In this document: one piece after another, positions 32,818-42,147 of the stretch
Numbering within the stretch: the stretch's first letter is position 1
How the letters are laid out: each line of letters begins with the position of its first letter
NCBI GenBank assembly: GCA_024734495.1
Contig: JALMQS010000075.1
Span: 10,908,757-10,972,756, forward strand
Reading direction: 5' to 3'
Length of the DNA stretch: 64,000 nt
Source: Forficula auricularia
Taxonomy: Eukaryota > Arthropoda > Insecta > Dermaptera > Forficulidae
Program-made: the position numbers and the translations under genes
Notes under the pieces: model-generated
Seen by the model: the letters and a program-made list of their open reading frames with translations, nothing else
What the model was told of the DNA's origin: nothing
Databases searched by the model: none

Positions 32818-34028
32818 ATGGCTCAAGATTCTGGTGGGGTCGGAGGCATAATTTCCTCCATCTCGCCTTTTGTTAGATGTTTCGAATGAGACCAGCTTTC
32901 CGGCATGGTTTTCCAAAAAACCTAAGACTAATAAGCCTAATCTCTTCAAATTCGATCACCAACTTTCAGAAAAACCAGAACCAAAATTTCTATTAATTAG
33001 TCATGCCGATAGTAGCCAGAAGCTAAATAAGGTTTCTCCTTTTCTTATCAATAAAGTCATATCAGATCAGGTCACTAGTAAAGTGAAAAATATTAAAAAA
33101 CTGCGTAATGGAACAATTTTAGTAGAAACATTTGATAATAAACAAACTAGACTTTTACTTAAATTAACTAATATATCAAATGAAATTCCAATAAAGGTAG
33201 AATCACATCAGAAACTAAATTCCTGTAAGGGTATTATATATAGCGAAGATCTAGTTGATATTCCTAAGGAAGTGATTCTTAGCGAATTAAAAAACCAGAA
33301 TGTTATTGACATTCATAAAATAAAAAAAAGAATTAACAATCAGATTTTGGAAACTCCCCTTACCATCATCACTTTTGGAACATCTACACTATCACTAAAA
33401 TTAAAGGTTGGTTTTTATAATTTATCAGTCAGAAGATACATCCCTCCTCCCCTTCGATGTTACAGATGACAGAATTGTCCTTATTCCGCCAGATCGTGCA
33501 AATCAGAACATGAAATATGCGGTTTCTGTGGAGATATAGATCATAAAATTGGAACAAATAAATGTGATAGGCCTGCGAAATGCCATAATTGTGGGGAATC
33601 ACACCCTGCGTTTTCGAAAAAATGTCCTCTACTTACAAAGGAGAAGGAAATTTTAGAATTGTCATCAAAACAAAATATTTCTATTTTGCGGTCAAGAGTC
33701 AGTATGAAAAAAATGAAAAAGTTAAAGATACATCGCATTCTGCAGTGACCCAAACTGTACCTAAAAATTGTTCATCTTGTCAGGACCTTAAAATTAAGAT
33801 TATTAACTAAATAAACAAATTGAATTTATGAAGATCCAAATTGCAAAACTCATCTCTGATAAAAATCATCTAAATTCATCCGAGACTACAGAAAGTGAAA
33901 ATAGTTTAATTTTTTCGAAAAATATACAATCTAGACAAATTTCTAATGAAAATATTCCATCAACATCATTTATTCAACCATCTCCTGAGCTTCCCCATAA
34001 AGTACCCAATAAAAATAAAGCAAATTTA
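32818..34028 (+). pseudogene. LINE ORF1 with zinc knuckles (frameshifts and one nonsense codon)
   Basis: ATG at 32818 opens MAQDSGGVGGIISSISPF, then shifts frame near 32868 into LLDVSNETSFPAWF and runs to residue about 199. RYIPPPLRCYR is followed by TGA at 33467-33469, exactly where the second cysteine of the first knuckle should be. Beyond it the frame gives CGFCGDIDH...C and CHNCGESHPAF...C, then KKCPLLTKEKEI, the arrangement of Jockey/I-type ORF1 proteins, which bind the element RNA. A further frameshift near 33700 moves the reading to KVKDTSHSAVTQTVPKNC, and 33828 on to the gap is a serine/asparagine-rich continuation. Confidence 0.7.
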
Positions 34029-34128
34029 NNNNNNNNNNNNNNNNNNNNNNNNNNNNNNNNNNNNNNNNNNNNNNNNNNNNNNNNNNNNNNNNNNNNNNNN
34101 NNNNNNNNNNNNNNNNNNNNNNNNNNNN
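34029..34128. other. Assembly gap of 100 N
   Basis: Exactly 100 unknown bases, the conventional placeholder for a gap of unknown size. The sequence to its right starts in a terminal hairpin motif that is repeated 205 bp later, so repeat collapse is a likely cause. Confidence 0.98.
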
Positions 34129-35044
34129 TACTTTATCCAATGCAAAAGCATGGGTAAAGTATTGTAATCGCTCTCGGGGCAAGCGTGGCTTCAAGGGTCC
34201 TCAGGTAAAGACTACGGAACCCATGGATTCAATTAAAGTCACAAATTGTAGTATTCAATTAGGTTGAATTTTAGCACGTGACGGTTTTGCCAAAAATTAC
34301 AAGGGGTCTCGTCGAGAGGGCAAAAAGGGCGATTTTACTTTATCCAATGCAAAGCATGGGTAAAGTATTGTAATCGCTCTCGGGGCAAGCGTGGCTTCAA
34401 AGGGTCCTCAGGTAAAGACTACGGAACCCATGGATTCAATTAATGTCACAAATTGTAGTATTCAATTAGGTTGAATTTTAGCACGTGACGGTTTTGCCAA
34501 AAATTACAAGGGGTCTCGTCGAGAGGCCAAAAAGTGCGATTTTTTCATTTAGTGCGTGCGGATGGATGGATGTATGTATGTTATCGTTTTTTTGGCCCAC
34601 GATTTTTTCCACACCGTTGCACCGATTGAAATGAAATTGAAAACCTAGCATTCTTTTAACAAAATGAAGCGCTGATTAGTTTTTGGTACATATCGGCCCA
34701 CAAACATTAGTACTTTATTTCAGTACTTTTTTAGTTTTTTCTAAATATCTTGAAAATGACTTAACCAATTTTGATGAAATTTAATATCCTAATTAAGTAC
34801 CTTGAGGACCACAAAAAAGGTTAAATAAAGTTTTTAGTAAAATTATAATTTTAAAGTACTTTACTCGAAAGTAAGATAGTGCTTTTTAATTTTTTAAATT
34901 CTTTAAAATTTATTCATTTGAACGTTTTAATATAGCTCATTTAGCCTTGCTTAAATAAGAATGGATAGGCTTCTCTCTGTGAAATGATAAAAATTTGGGA
35001 GGAAATTTTATAAGTAACCATAGCAACTGCGTTGTTTTCTTATC

Positions 35045-35600
35045 CCTTACCTTTGCTGAAGACAGAGGAATCGACTTTAAGCCAAAAATAGCGATTGATT
35101 CTCATCTAATACTTGAGGAATAACCATTCTATATTGGATTTTTGACGTTTCGGTTTTTATTGGTAACCATTGCTGAAGACACAGAGGAATCGACTTTAAA
35201 CCAAAAATAGCGATTGATTCTCAACTAGTACTTGAGGAATAACCATTCTATATTGGATTTTTGACGTTTCGGTTTTTATTGGTAACCATTGCTGAGACAT
35301 AGAGGAATCGACTTAAAATCAAAAATAACGATCGATTCTTATCTAATACTAGAGGAATAACCTTATTGCATTCCATTTTTGATGTTTTGACTATTAATGG
35401 CAACCTCTACTGAAAACGTGGAAGAATAGACTTAAAATCAAAAAGACTAAATTCTTTTTTGGTAAACAACTCAAGCTAATGTAGAATTGTTATTCCTCAA
35501 GTATTAGATGAGAGTCGATAGCTATTTTTGATTTTGGGTCGATTCCTCCATCTCTTCAGCAATGGTTACAATAATAACCGAAATGTCAAAAATCCACTGT
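35045..35600. repeat. Minisatellite of about 120-bp units, array 1
   Basis: Three to four units containing GATTGATTCTCATCTA, TTTTTGACGTTTCGG and TAACCATTGCTGAAGAC, then the variant unit with ATTAATGGCAACCTCTACTG. The last unit (35470-35600) is reversed relative to the others, joined at AACTCAAGCT. Confidence 0.85.
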
Positions 35601-36261
35601 AGAATGGTTATTCCTCGACTATTAAATGAGAATTATTTTTGAATTAATGTCAATATGAACTACAAATTGCAAGTGATATCTGATTAATAATAAAGGAACA
35701 AACATATTAATATTTCAAATGAATTTGGATAAAGTTTAGCAACGATCCGTTGCAGTTTATTTCATTGAGTAAGTACGTATGGATGGATGGATGTATGTAT
35801 GTTATCGCTTTTTTGGCCCACGATTTTTTCCACACCGTTGCACCGATTGAAATAGGAAATTGAAAACGTACCATTAGTTTAACAAAATGAAGCGCTGATT
35901 AGTTTTTGGTACATATCGGCCCACAAACATTAGTACTTTATTTCAGTACTTTTTTAGGTTATTCTAAATATCTTGAAAATGACTTAACCAATTTTGATGA
36001 AATTTAATATCCTAATTAAGTACCTTGGGGACCACAAAAAGGTTAAATAAAGTTTTAGTAAAATTATATTTTAAAGTACTTTACTCTAGAGTAAGATGGT
36101 ACTTTTAATTTTTAAATTCTTTAAAATTTATTCATTTGAAAGTTTTAATACTAGCTCATTTAGCCTTGCTTAAGTAAGAATGGATAGGCTTCTCTCTGTG
36201 AAATGCTAAAAATTTGGGAGGAATTTTTATGAGTAACCATAGCAACTGCGTTGTTTTCTTA

Positions 36262-37445
36262 TCCGTTACCTTTGCTGAAGACAGAGAAATCGATTTTAAA
36301 CCAAAAATAGCGATTGATTCTCATCTAGTACCTGAGGAGCTAATCATTCTATATTGGATTTTTGACGTTTTCGGTTTTTATTAGTAACCATTGCTGAAGA
36401 CATAGAGAAATCGACTTTAAACCAAAAATATAGCGATTGATTCTCATCCGGTACTTGAGGAATAATCATTCTATATTGGATTTTTGACGTTTCGGTTTTT
36501 TTATTAGTAACCATTGCTGAAGACATAGAGAAATCGACTTTCGGCCAAAAATAGCGATTGATTCTCATCTAGTACTTGAGGAATAATCATTCTATATTGG
36601 ATTTTTGACGTTTCGGTTTTTATTTAAGCGACCGCTTCGTACTTTTGAGAGACATAGAGAAATCGACTTTAAACCAAAAATAGCGATTGATTCTCATCTA
36701 GTTCTTGAGGAATAATCATTCTATATTGGATTTTTGACGTTTCGGTTTTTATTAGTAACCATTGCGCGAAGACATGGAGGAATCGACTTTAAACCAAAAA
36801 TAGCGATTGATTCTCATCTAGCACTTGAGGAATAATCCGCATTTCTATATTGGATTTTTGACGTTTCAGGGTTTTATTAGTAACCATTGTGCTGAAGACA
36901 TGGAGGAATCGACTTTAAACCAAAAATAGCTGATTGATTCTCATCTAGTACTTGAGGAATAATCCATTCTATATTGGATTTTTGACATTTCGGTTTTATT
37001 GGTAACCATTGCTGAAGACATAGAGGAATCGACTTTAAACCAAAAATAGCGATTGATTCTCATCTAATTGCTTGAGGAATAATCAATTCTACATTAGGAT
37101 TTTTGACGTTTCGAGTTTTTATTGGTAACCATTGCTGAAGACATGGAGGAATCGACTTAAAATCAAAAATAACGATCGATTCTTATCTAATACTAGAGGA
37201 ATAACCTTATTGCATTCCATTTTTGATGTTTTGACTATTAATGGAAACCTCTACTGAAAATGTAGAAGAATCGACTTAAAAATCAAAAAGACTAAATTCT
37301 TTTTTGGTAAACAACTCAAGCTTGTTGATGGCTATTTTTGATTTTAAGTCGATTCCTCTATGTCTTCAGCAATGGTTACCAATAAAAACCGAAACGTCAA
37401 AAATCCAATGTAGAATGGTTATTCCTCTACTCTTAAATGGGAATT
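36262..37445. repeat. Minisatellite of about 120-bp units, array 2
   Basis: About eight units with period 119-127 bp (anchor GCTGAAGACAT at about 36390, 36513, 36889, 37008, 37131 and others), then the variant unit and a reversed unit from 37320 joined at AACTCAAGCTTG. Several units carry small insertions ('gcgc', 'ccgc') that look like sequencing or replication slippage. Confidence 0.9.
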
Positions 37446-37988
37446 ATTTTTGAATTAATTTCAATATGAACGCTACAAATTGCAAGTGATATCTGATTAA
37501 TAATAAAGGAACAAACATATTAATATTTCAAATGAATTTGGATAAAGTTTAGCAACGATCCGTTGCAGTTTATTTGTAGATATTTCTTGTGTGTTTTGAA
37601 TATGGTATATGATTTGTCGGAGGTTTTGTTTTTCTGTTGTTCTCTTTTTGCTATATTGTTGATTTTGATTTTTTGTTGTTGTTTTCTTTGACTTTGGTTT
37701 TTGTTTTGGTCCTCTGTTTTTTCTTCATTTCTTAATGTATAGAAGAGTGAAGATGGAATTGAAAAAAGAAAAAAGTTGTCAGGAACTCGGTGGTACTAAT
37801 GACCTTAGTAGTGATATGCCATGTATTTTGTAATATAAATAAATAAATAAATAAATCTCGAAATCACTTCCCTTTTCCGAATTTTCCTTCCTTTTTATTA
37901 TTTCTTCCAACTCTATCCTTTGTTTTTTCCTCTTCCAAATCATCTTTTAATTTTTTTATTATTTCTTCAAATTCATTTTTTAATTTAT

Positions 37989-38144
37989 TTACCTTCTCTC
38001 ACAATCCATTACTCTATGCTCACCTTTTTTTATATCATCCTTGATCTTCGATATCTCCTCCCTCGTTATTTCCATATTCGAAAAATAATTTTTCTTATCC
38101 CTTTTCATCAATATAATTGATAATCCCGCGATACCAGCGACCAT
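37989..38144 (-). other. Short hydrophobic-plus-coiled-coil frame between AKAP1-like segment and gag
   Basis: Minus-strand frame of about 51 codons, opening MVAGIAGLSIILMKRDKK and continuing into MEITREEISKIKDDIKK before a stop. The first 12 residues could span a membrane and are followed by basic residues. The rest is coiled-coil-like and leads, after a frameshift, into the gag coiled coil. It begins inside the last codons of the KH/Tudor frame, in another register. Proper AKAP1 proteins have an N-terminal mitochondrial anchor of similar style, but here it is C-terminal to KH, so the likeness may be chance. Confidence 0.35.
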
Positions 38145-38923
38145 TTAATGGTAGCTACACAGGCCGGAGTAAGCGCAGGAGTAGGATGGTTATTGTATAT
38201 ATCACTCATCTTTGTAACCAAAATTTGAAGGGATGGAAATGATGGATGCAAAGGCATTTGAAGGTAAAAATGATTGCATGAGAGTATATAAGAAGTACTA
38301 CAATCATTTTGTATATTTTCTACTAATATCACCTTGCGCATTACCGGCATAGTGGGTGAAGTGGGGGAATTCCATACATCTAATATTTCATCCAATTTGA
38401 AATTCGGAAAATATTTCCTTGGAAATCTTTTACGGATTATTTTCAATGCAGTTTCAATAGATGCCTCGGTGCCTAGTAATAAAATAACATTAAAATTTTT
38501 ATTACAATGCTCCAAAACTCTCACATTAGCACCAGAATCACGATTGATAGATTTGAAAAAAATTCCTTTGGTGCCAATCAGGCGACCAACCAAATTTGAC
38601 CAATTTTGAAATTTATAGCCAATAATAGCTTCTTGAAGTTGGCTTGGAGGAGGAATAGGTGGTTCATTTATTTCTTGGACAGTCTCTTCTAAACCATTTG
38701 TCCTAATAGAAGAACTAGCTTGATCCGCTTCATTTGCGGAATTCGAAAAGAGAGGAGGTGAAGTTGCTACTTCACTATGGCCTTTTCCGGAATCTGAAGA
38801 GCCATCACTTTGCCCATCAGAAGAATTTAAAGTCGGATTTTCTAAAATAACATCGACTGGACTTTGTAGTGCAGAATGTGATTCCTTTCGATCCTTTGTT
38901 GATATATTCGGTGCTTTAATAGT
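38108..38923 (-). pseudogene. AKAP1-like: AKAP1-like KH domain and start of Tudor domain, transduced copy
   Basis: Open for about 271 codons on the minus strand. After a serine-rich stretch containing DGSSDSGKG come IIGYKFQNWSNLVGRLIGTKG (KH domain, GxxG = GTKG), ALKIIRKRFPRKYFPNF, and then a Tudor-start pattern NHFYLQMPLHPSFPSLQILV. KH followed by VGRLIG, RKRFP and (H/L)FxQ.P.HP(S/T)(F/Y)P.L is the layout of AKAP1, the outer-mitochondrial-membrane A-kinase anchor that binds mRNA (family knowledge). The Tudor domain is cut after about 40 residues. Upstream, the frame is closed by TAA at 38924-38926 and shifted near 39015. No intron interrupts it and it lies between LTRs upstream of gag, so I read it as a captured, processed segment rather than the native gene. 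Confidence 0.7.
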
Positions 38924-38926
38924 TTA

Positions 38927-39221
38927 AAAATTTGTATTTTGATTAGAAATAGATTTACTATCGTTACTAATATCATTATTATTTTTCATTAGCTTCATAT
39001 TTGAAGGCGAAATTTTAGCTTAGAAGAGGTATATCATTAATTCTATCATATTCATGATTTAAAATTATTTCATGAGTTGATGAAGGTATATTCATTTGAT
39101 CGGATTGTATTTTTAATGTTTTGTTAACATCTTTCATTGTAGATCCAGGTGCTGGACAAGAAGAACCATCGGTATCTCGCGCCATGTTTTTATTAGAATC
39201 TGTATCAGCAGTTTTTCCCAT
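38927..39221 (-). pseudogene. N-terminal part of the captured polyprotein
   Basis: Starts ATG at 39219, overlapping the TGGGAAAAACTGC primer-site-like sequence next to the LTR, and reads MGKTADTDSNKNMARDTDGS ... HEYDRINDIPLLS to a stop at 39015. A frame change there leads into KLMKNNNDISNDS and the KH-domain frame. Low complexity and polar. Could be AKAP1 N-terminal disordered sequence or element leader; I cannot tell. Confidence 0.45.
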
Positions 39222-39292
39222 AACATCAACATATAAATATAAATACAAAGAATAAAACGAATAACAATAACATCAAGTATGCGTTGTACGCA
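39221..39292 (-). repeat. 5' LTR of the AKAP1-carrying retroelement (72 bp)
   Basis: Identical to 27801-27872. Bordered outside by TCAA, which with 27797-27800 forms the 4-bp target duplication. Confidence 0.8.
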
Positions 39293-39380
39293 TCAACTTA
39301 TATGTATTATCTGTAAATAAATTGTAAATATATGTTAAAAAATAAGATATTTTACTTTATTTTTCAAAACACCTGAAATA

Positions 39381-40190
39381 AGCTGACGTGTTCTGGTGTG
39401 GCCATCCACTTGACTTTACCATACAACCTGGCCCCTCACTTGTATTTAATATTTTTTGCATTTTTAGACTCCTGGGGGCACACTGATTATGTATACAAAA
39501 TTTTGTTGAGTTAGGTACGAGAGAGCCTATATTTTCATTTTTTGATCCTCCCCTCCCCCCCCCCATTTTGAGCGGTTAGTTATTGCATTTTTAGACTTCT
39601 GGGGTCCCACTGATTATGTATACAAAATTTGGTTGAGTTTGGTAAATGGCCAAGATTTTCATTTTTTATGACTCTACACCCCCTCCCTTTTTGTGCGGTT
39701 AATTTTTGCATTTTTAGACTTCTGGGGTCGCACTGATTGTGTATATAAAATTTGGTTGAATTTGCCCAAATGGCTTAGATTTTTAATTTTTAACCCCCTT
39801 AATTTTGGGTCGATATGCACCAAGATCTAATCAGCTCTTAATCTCAATGGACCAAAACTACATGTGAAATTTGGTTTCGATATTCACACTAGTTTTTGAG
39901 CTAGCTCGTCCACAAAAATTTGGTAACGCACAGACTAACAGACAGACAACCAGACAACCAGACTAACAGACATTTTGACAAAACAATTATTATCTCAAAA
40001 AATATAATTTTTTCGATGTTCACTTATTAGGGCTTTTTTGTAGACCGAAATACCATGGTTTCGGTCAATTTTTATAATCCAAATAGTTTCAGCCGTTTTC
40101 GAGATATTTTGAAAAAAAGAAGGAAAAAACCCACTTTTTTCATGTACGATTACAATACTTGACCATACCCTGTATGGTAAAGTAAAAAGA
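39381..40190 (+). mobile_element. Hairpin family B, copy 1
   Basis: Starts with 'gctgacgtgttctggtgtgg' and 'cttgactttaccataca', ends with the hairpin TACTTGACCATAC / GTATGGTAAAGTA (40156-40184). The first 'ctttaccatac' is the inverse of the terminal 'gtatggtaaag', so the ends are short inverted repeats. A unit of about 125 bp (TTGCATTTTTAGACT...TGATTATGTAT) is present three times at 39455, 39583 and 39703. A CAGACAACCAGACAACCAGA tract precedes the conserved tail. No ORF. Confidence 0.75.
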
Positions 40191-40334
40191 TATCCGCTTC
40201 ATTTGCTAGACAATCAATGGGAATATCTAACTAAAACTGTACCTTAAGTATAGGTATGTAGCATGCGCCGGTCCTTCCTCACTAGTGCACCCTACTTCGG
40301 CTTAGGGACGCTACCGTTGGCAAGACTGGTTTGT

Positions 40335-40690
40335 CCGCCTCCGTGGTGTAATGGTCAGAGTAACTGACTGGAAACCCAGAGGTCTCGGGTTCGATTCCCG
40401 GCTATACCCAGACATTTTTTTCTGTAAATATAGGGTCTGGTAATAAAAATTAAGTGGGAGATAAAATTTAACCGAATTTATCGCGCGGAGAATTTACCAC
40501 TGCTCGAAGCCCCTAAAACCTTAGTAAATTGGATATTGAATTGTATCTAAGTTTCTGAGATTGGCTCGTGATCCCGGCTTCTTTTCCTTCTGCTCTGTTC
40601 TTTTCACGATGGAGGGGCCAGCCCATACAGGCCTTTAGGGGATCCACCTTCTGGTGTATCTCCTTCTTTCTCACATCAATATCATTAAAA
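40335..40690 (+). mobile_element. tRNA-derived SINE (SINE2) with a LINE-like tail
   Basis: A-box-like TGGTGTAATGG (40345) and B box GGTTCGATTCC (40388) in a well formed tRNA-like head starting GCCTCCGTGG. The body then changes into a 3' region, 'cgatggaggggccagcccat...ggtgtatctccttct...cacatcaatatcatt' plus A-tail, that matches the 3' UTR of the LINE at 16640-16717. SINEs that borrow the tail of a partner LINE are mobilised by it (established knowledge), so this LINE is the likely helper. Confidence 0.8.
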
Positions 40691-40699
40691 AAAAGACCA

Positions 40700-40850
40700 A
40701 CCCCATTGCTATAGCGAACACCACGCGGTTAAGATCGAGAGAAGCACACCGAACGAACACAACTCTGTTTTTATACGATAATAAAGCTTACTAAACCATT
40801 TCCGAGTCTATTTATATTTCCCCTCTGAAACGCTTACAGATATATATATA
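40700..40850 (+). repeat. Possible solo-LTR 3' part
   Basis: A locally GC-richer stretch with AATAAA (about 40781) followed by 'ccatttccgagtctatttat' and ending CGCTTACA has the look of an LTR R-U5 end. There is no partner LTR, primer site or duplication, so this stays tentative. Confidence 0.25.
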
Positions 40851-42147
40851 GAAGAATGGAAGGATAGGAATACACATATTTTGGCACAAAAACTAACTTT
40901 CTTCTTTATTCTCTAGTTATCATAGGCAATTTGGTCCAGAGAGTAGACACAGACAGAAAATATCTATTTTTCTATGATGAAAGAAGAAATCTTCCACCTT
41001 TATAATAAAAAAATTAATTTAATTTTTTATGAACTTTATTTAGCAGTATCTATCACTTTAATTTTTTATTTACCTCTCTACAAAATCGGAATTCAATTTT
41101 AATATGTCTCATATGGAAAGAAAAGTTAGCCCAATTGGATAGCAGCCCTTACAATAATAAACTTTTCTCAAAGTCCTCTATCGCAAAACTTTCCTTTTTT
41201 AAAAAAAAGAGGATTTTCTCTTGTGGAATAGAACATTTGACACGAAGCCAGTGAGTGCCATGTAAACATATGTTACTTTTAAAGGGCTATAAAATAAAAC
41301 GGAGCCAATCAATATATGTTTAGTTCACTGTCCTATAAAAAGGTAATCAATTTCGAGAGTGCATGTTTATTGGTTAAATTAAAGGGGGTTATGGAATAAT
41401 TATTCAGGCTGGGTTATTAGGAATTTTGAAATATGGTATCAATCCGTTTCTTGTTAATATCATTCTGCCAAGTGAAATTATTATATGATTATTACCAATA
41501 ATCTTTAATGATTAAACCGAATATTTATGACCAATTAATTTTAGTTAACTTGTATAATTTATTGTAGTACAAAATACTCGAAGACACTAAGTAACACAAT
41601 AAATAATAAATGAAGAAATCGTTAATGTTTTTACTCAAATAAACTGAGCTAGCTAGACTCTAGCTATCTAGCTATCTATCTAACTACCCAAGATAAATTA
41701 CAAAATATATGCCCCCCCCCCCTCGTATATTAAAATAAAATAAAATATAAATGGATTTATTTTTCAATAAACCTATTTTATCATTTATTTGAATCCGCCA
41801 TATTAGGATCCTTATCAATCCGACGAAGATTGTAGTGACCATGGGCTTCCGCAAGGAAGAGGGAGGGAAGCAAGTAGGTGCACACTGCACATGCCCTCCC
41901 TCCTGTGACCGAATAAAAAATTCTGTAACATCCCTGATTTTCTAACTATGTTTAATATACCCTATAGATTTTGTATTTAACCATTATTGTATTTAGGAAT
42001 TTTTAAAACATACATATTTGATAAATTCTATTACTTTAAAATGAGATACTAATGTAATTATATGCATATTATATATACATATATTTCCTTTAAGTAGAAG
42101 ACACTCTTTTATTTATTCTTTAAAAGTTTCCAATTTTTAGAATATTA
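40851..42147. other. Intergenic, nothing firm recognised
   Basis: AT-rich. Includes a C12-13 tract at about 41711 and a GC-richer patch (41800-41910) without a usable ORF. Confidence 0.35.

Larger units (their letters stand above)
34129..37577 (+). mobile_element. Hairpin family A, two elements in series (nested in the LINE)
   Basis: First element about 34129-35765, second 35766-37577 with its 5' part missing. The start is a palindrome TACTTTATCCAATGC / GCATGGGTAAAGTA around AAA. The end is a short hairpin GCAACG-ATC-CGTTGC followed by AGTTTATT (35746 and 37552). Between lie a (ATGG/ATGT)n tract, a conserved core of about 330 bp (34600-34930) and an array of units of about 120 bp. The first about 205 bp occur twice in tandem (34129 and 34334). 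No coding potential. The second element joins the end of the first directly to a truncated start. Confidence 0.75.
32473..37853 (+). mobile_element. LINE inserted in gag of the LTR element, 13-bp target duplication
   Basis: AATCTCGAAATCA is present on both sides (32460-32472 and 37854-37866). The 3' end is an (AAAT)n tail (37833-37853), so insertion was by target-primed reverse transcription in plus orientation. It holds a 5' UTR of about 345 bp, a zinc-knuckle ORF1 (32818 on), a 100-N gap, then hairpin family A sequence in place of ORF2, and about 275 bp of 3' UTR (37578-37853). No reverse transcriptase is visible. Either ORF2 was lost or it lies in the unsequenced gap. Confidence 0.85.
27797..39296 (-). 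mobile_element. Short-LTR Ty3-like retroelement carrying an AKAP1-like segment (outermost element of nest)
   Basis: Direct repeats of 72 bp at 27801-27872 and 39221-39292 are identical. Each is bordered outside by TCAA (27797-27800 and 39293-39296), a 4-bp target duplication. On the minus strand the repeat begins TGCGTACAACGCA and ends GATGTTA. The internal side of the 5' copy begins TGGGAAAAACTGC, in the place of a primer-binding site. The 3' copy is preceded by AAGGAGGGAGAATTAA, a polypurine tract. Order of contents on the minus strand: AKAP1-like KH/Tudor segment, coiled coil, gag with CCHC knuckle, RNase H-integrase linker and remnants of integrase. Excluding the copia (27962-31315) and LINE (32473-37866) insertions it is about 2.75 kb. 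No protease, reverse transcriptase or integrase core, so it is non-autonomous. Stops and frameshifts occur in the current copy. Confidence 0.8.

Noticed and set aside
33828..34194. ORFs that run across the N gap
   Set aside because: Their X residues come from the gap; continuity is not demonstrated.
38108..39221. Reading the KH/Tudor region as the native AKAP1 gene
   Set aside because: It is intronless, has an in-frame stop and frameshifts, lacks most of the Tudor domain and sits inside an LTR element upstream of gag.
40335..40410. Functional tRNA gene
   Set aside because: A and B boxes are present but no convincing acceptor-stem closure, and the sequence continues into a LINE-type tail, so it is a SINE head.
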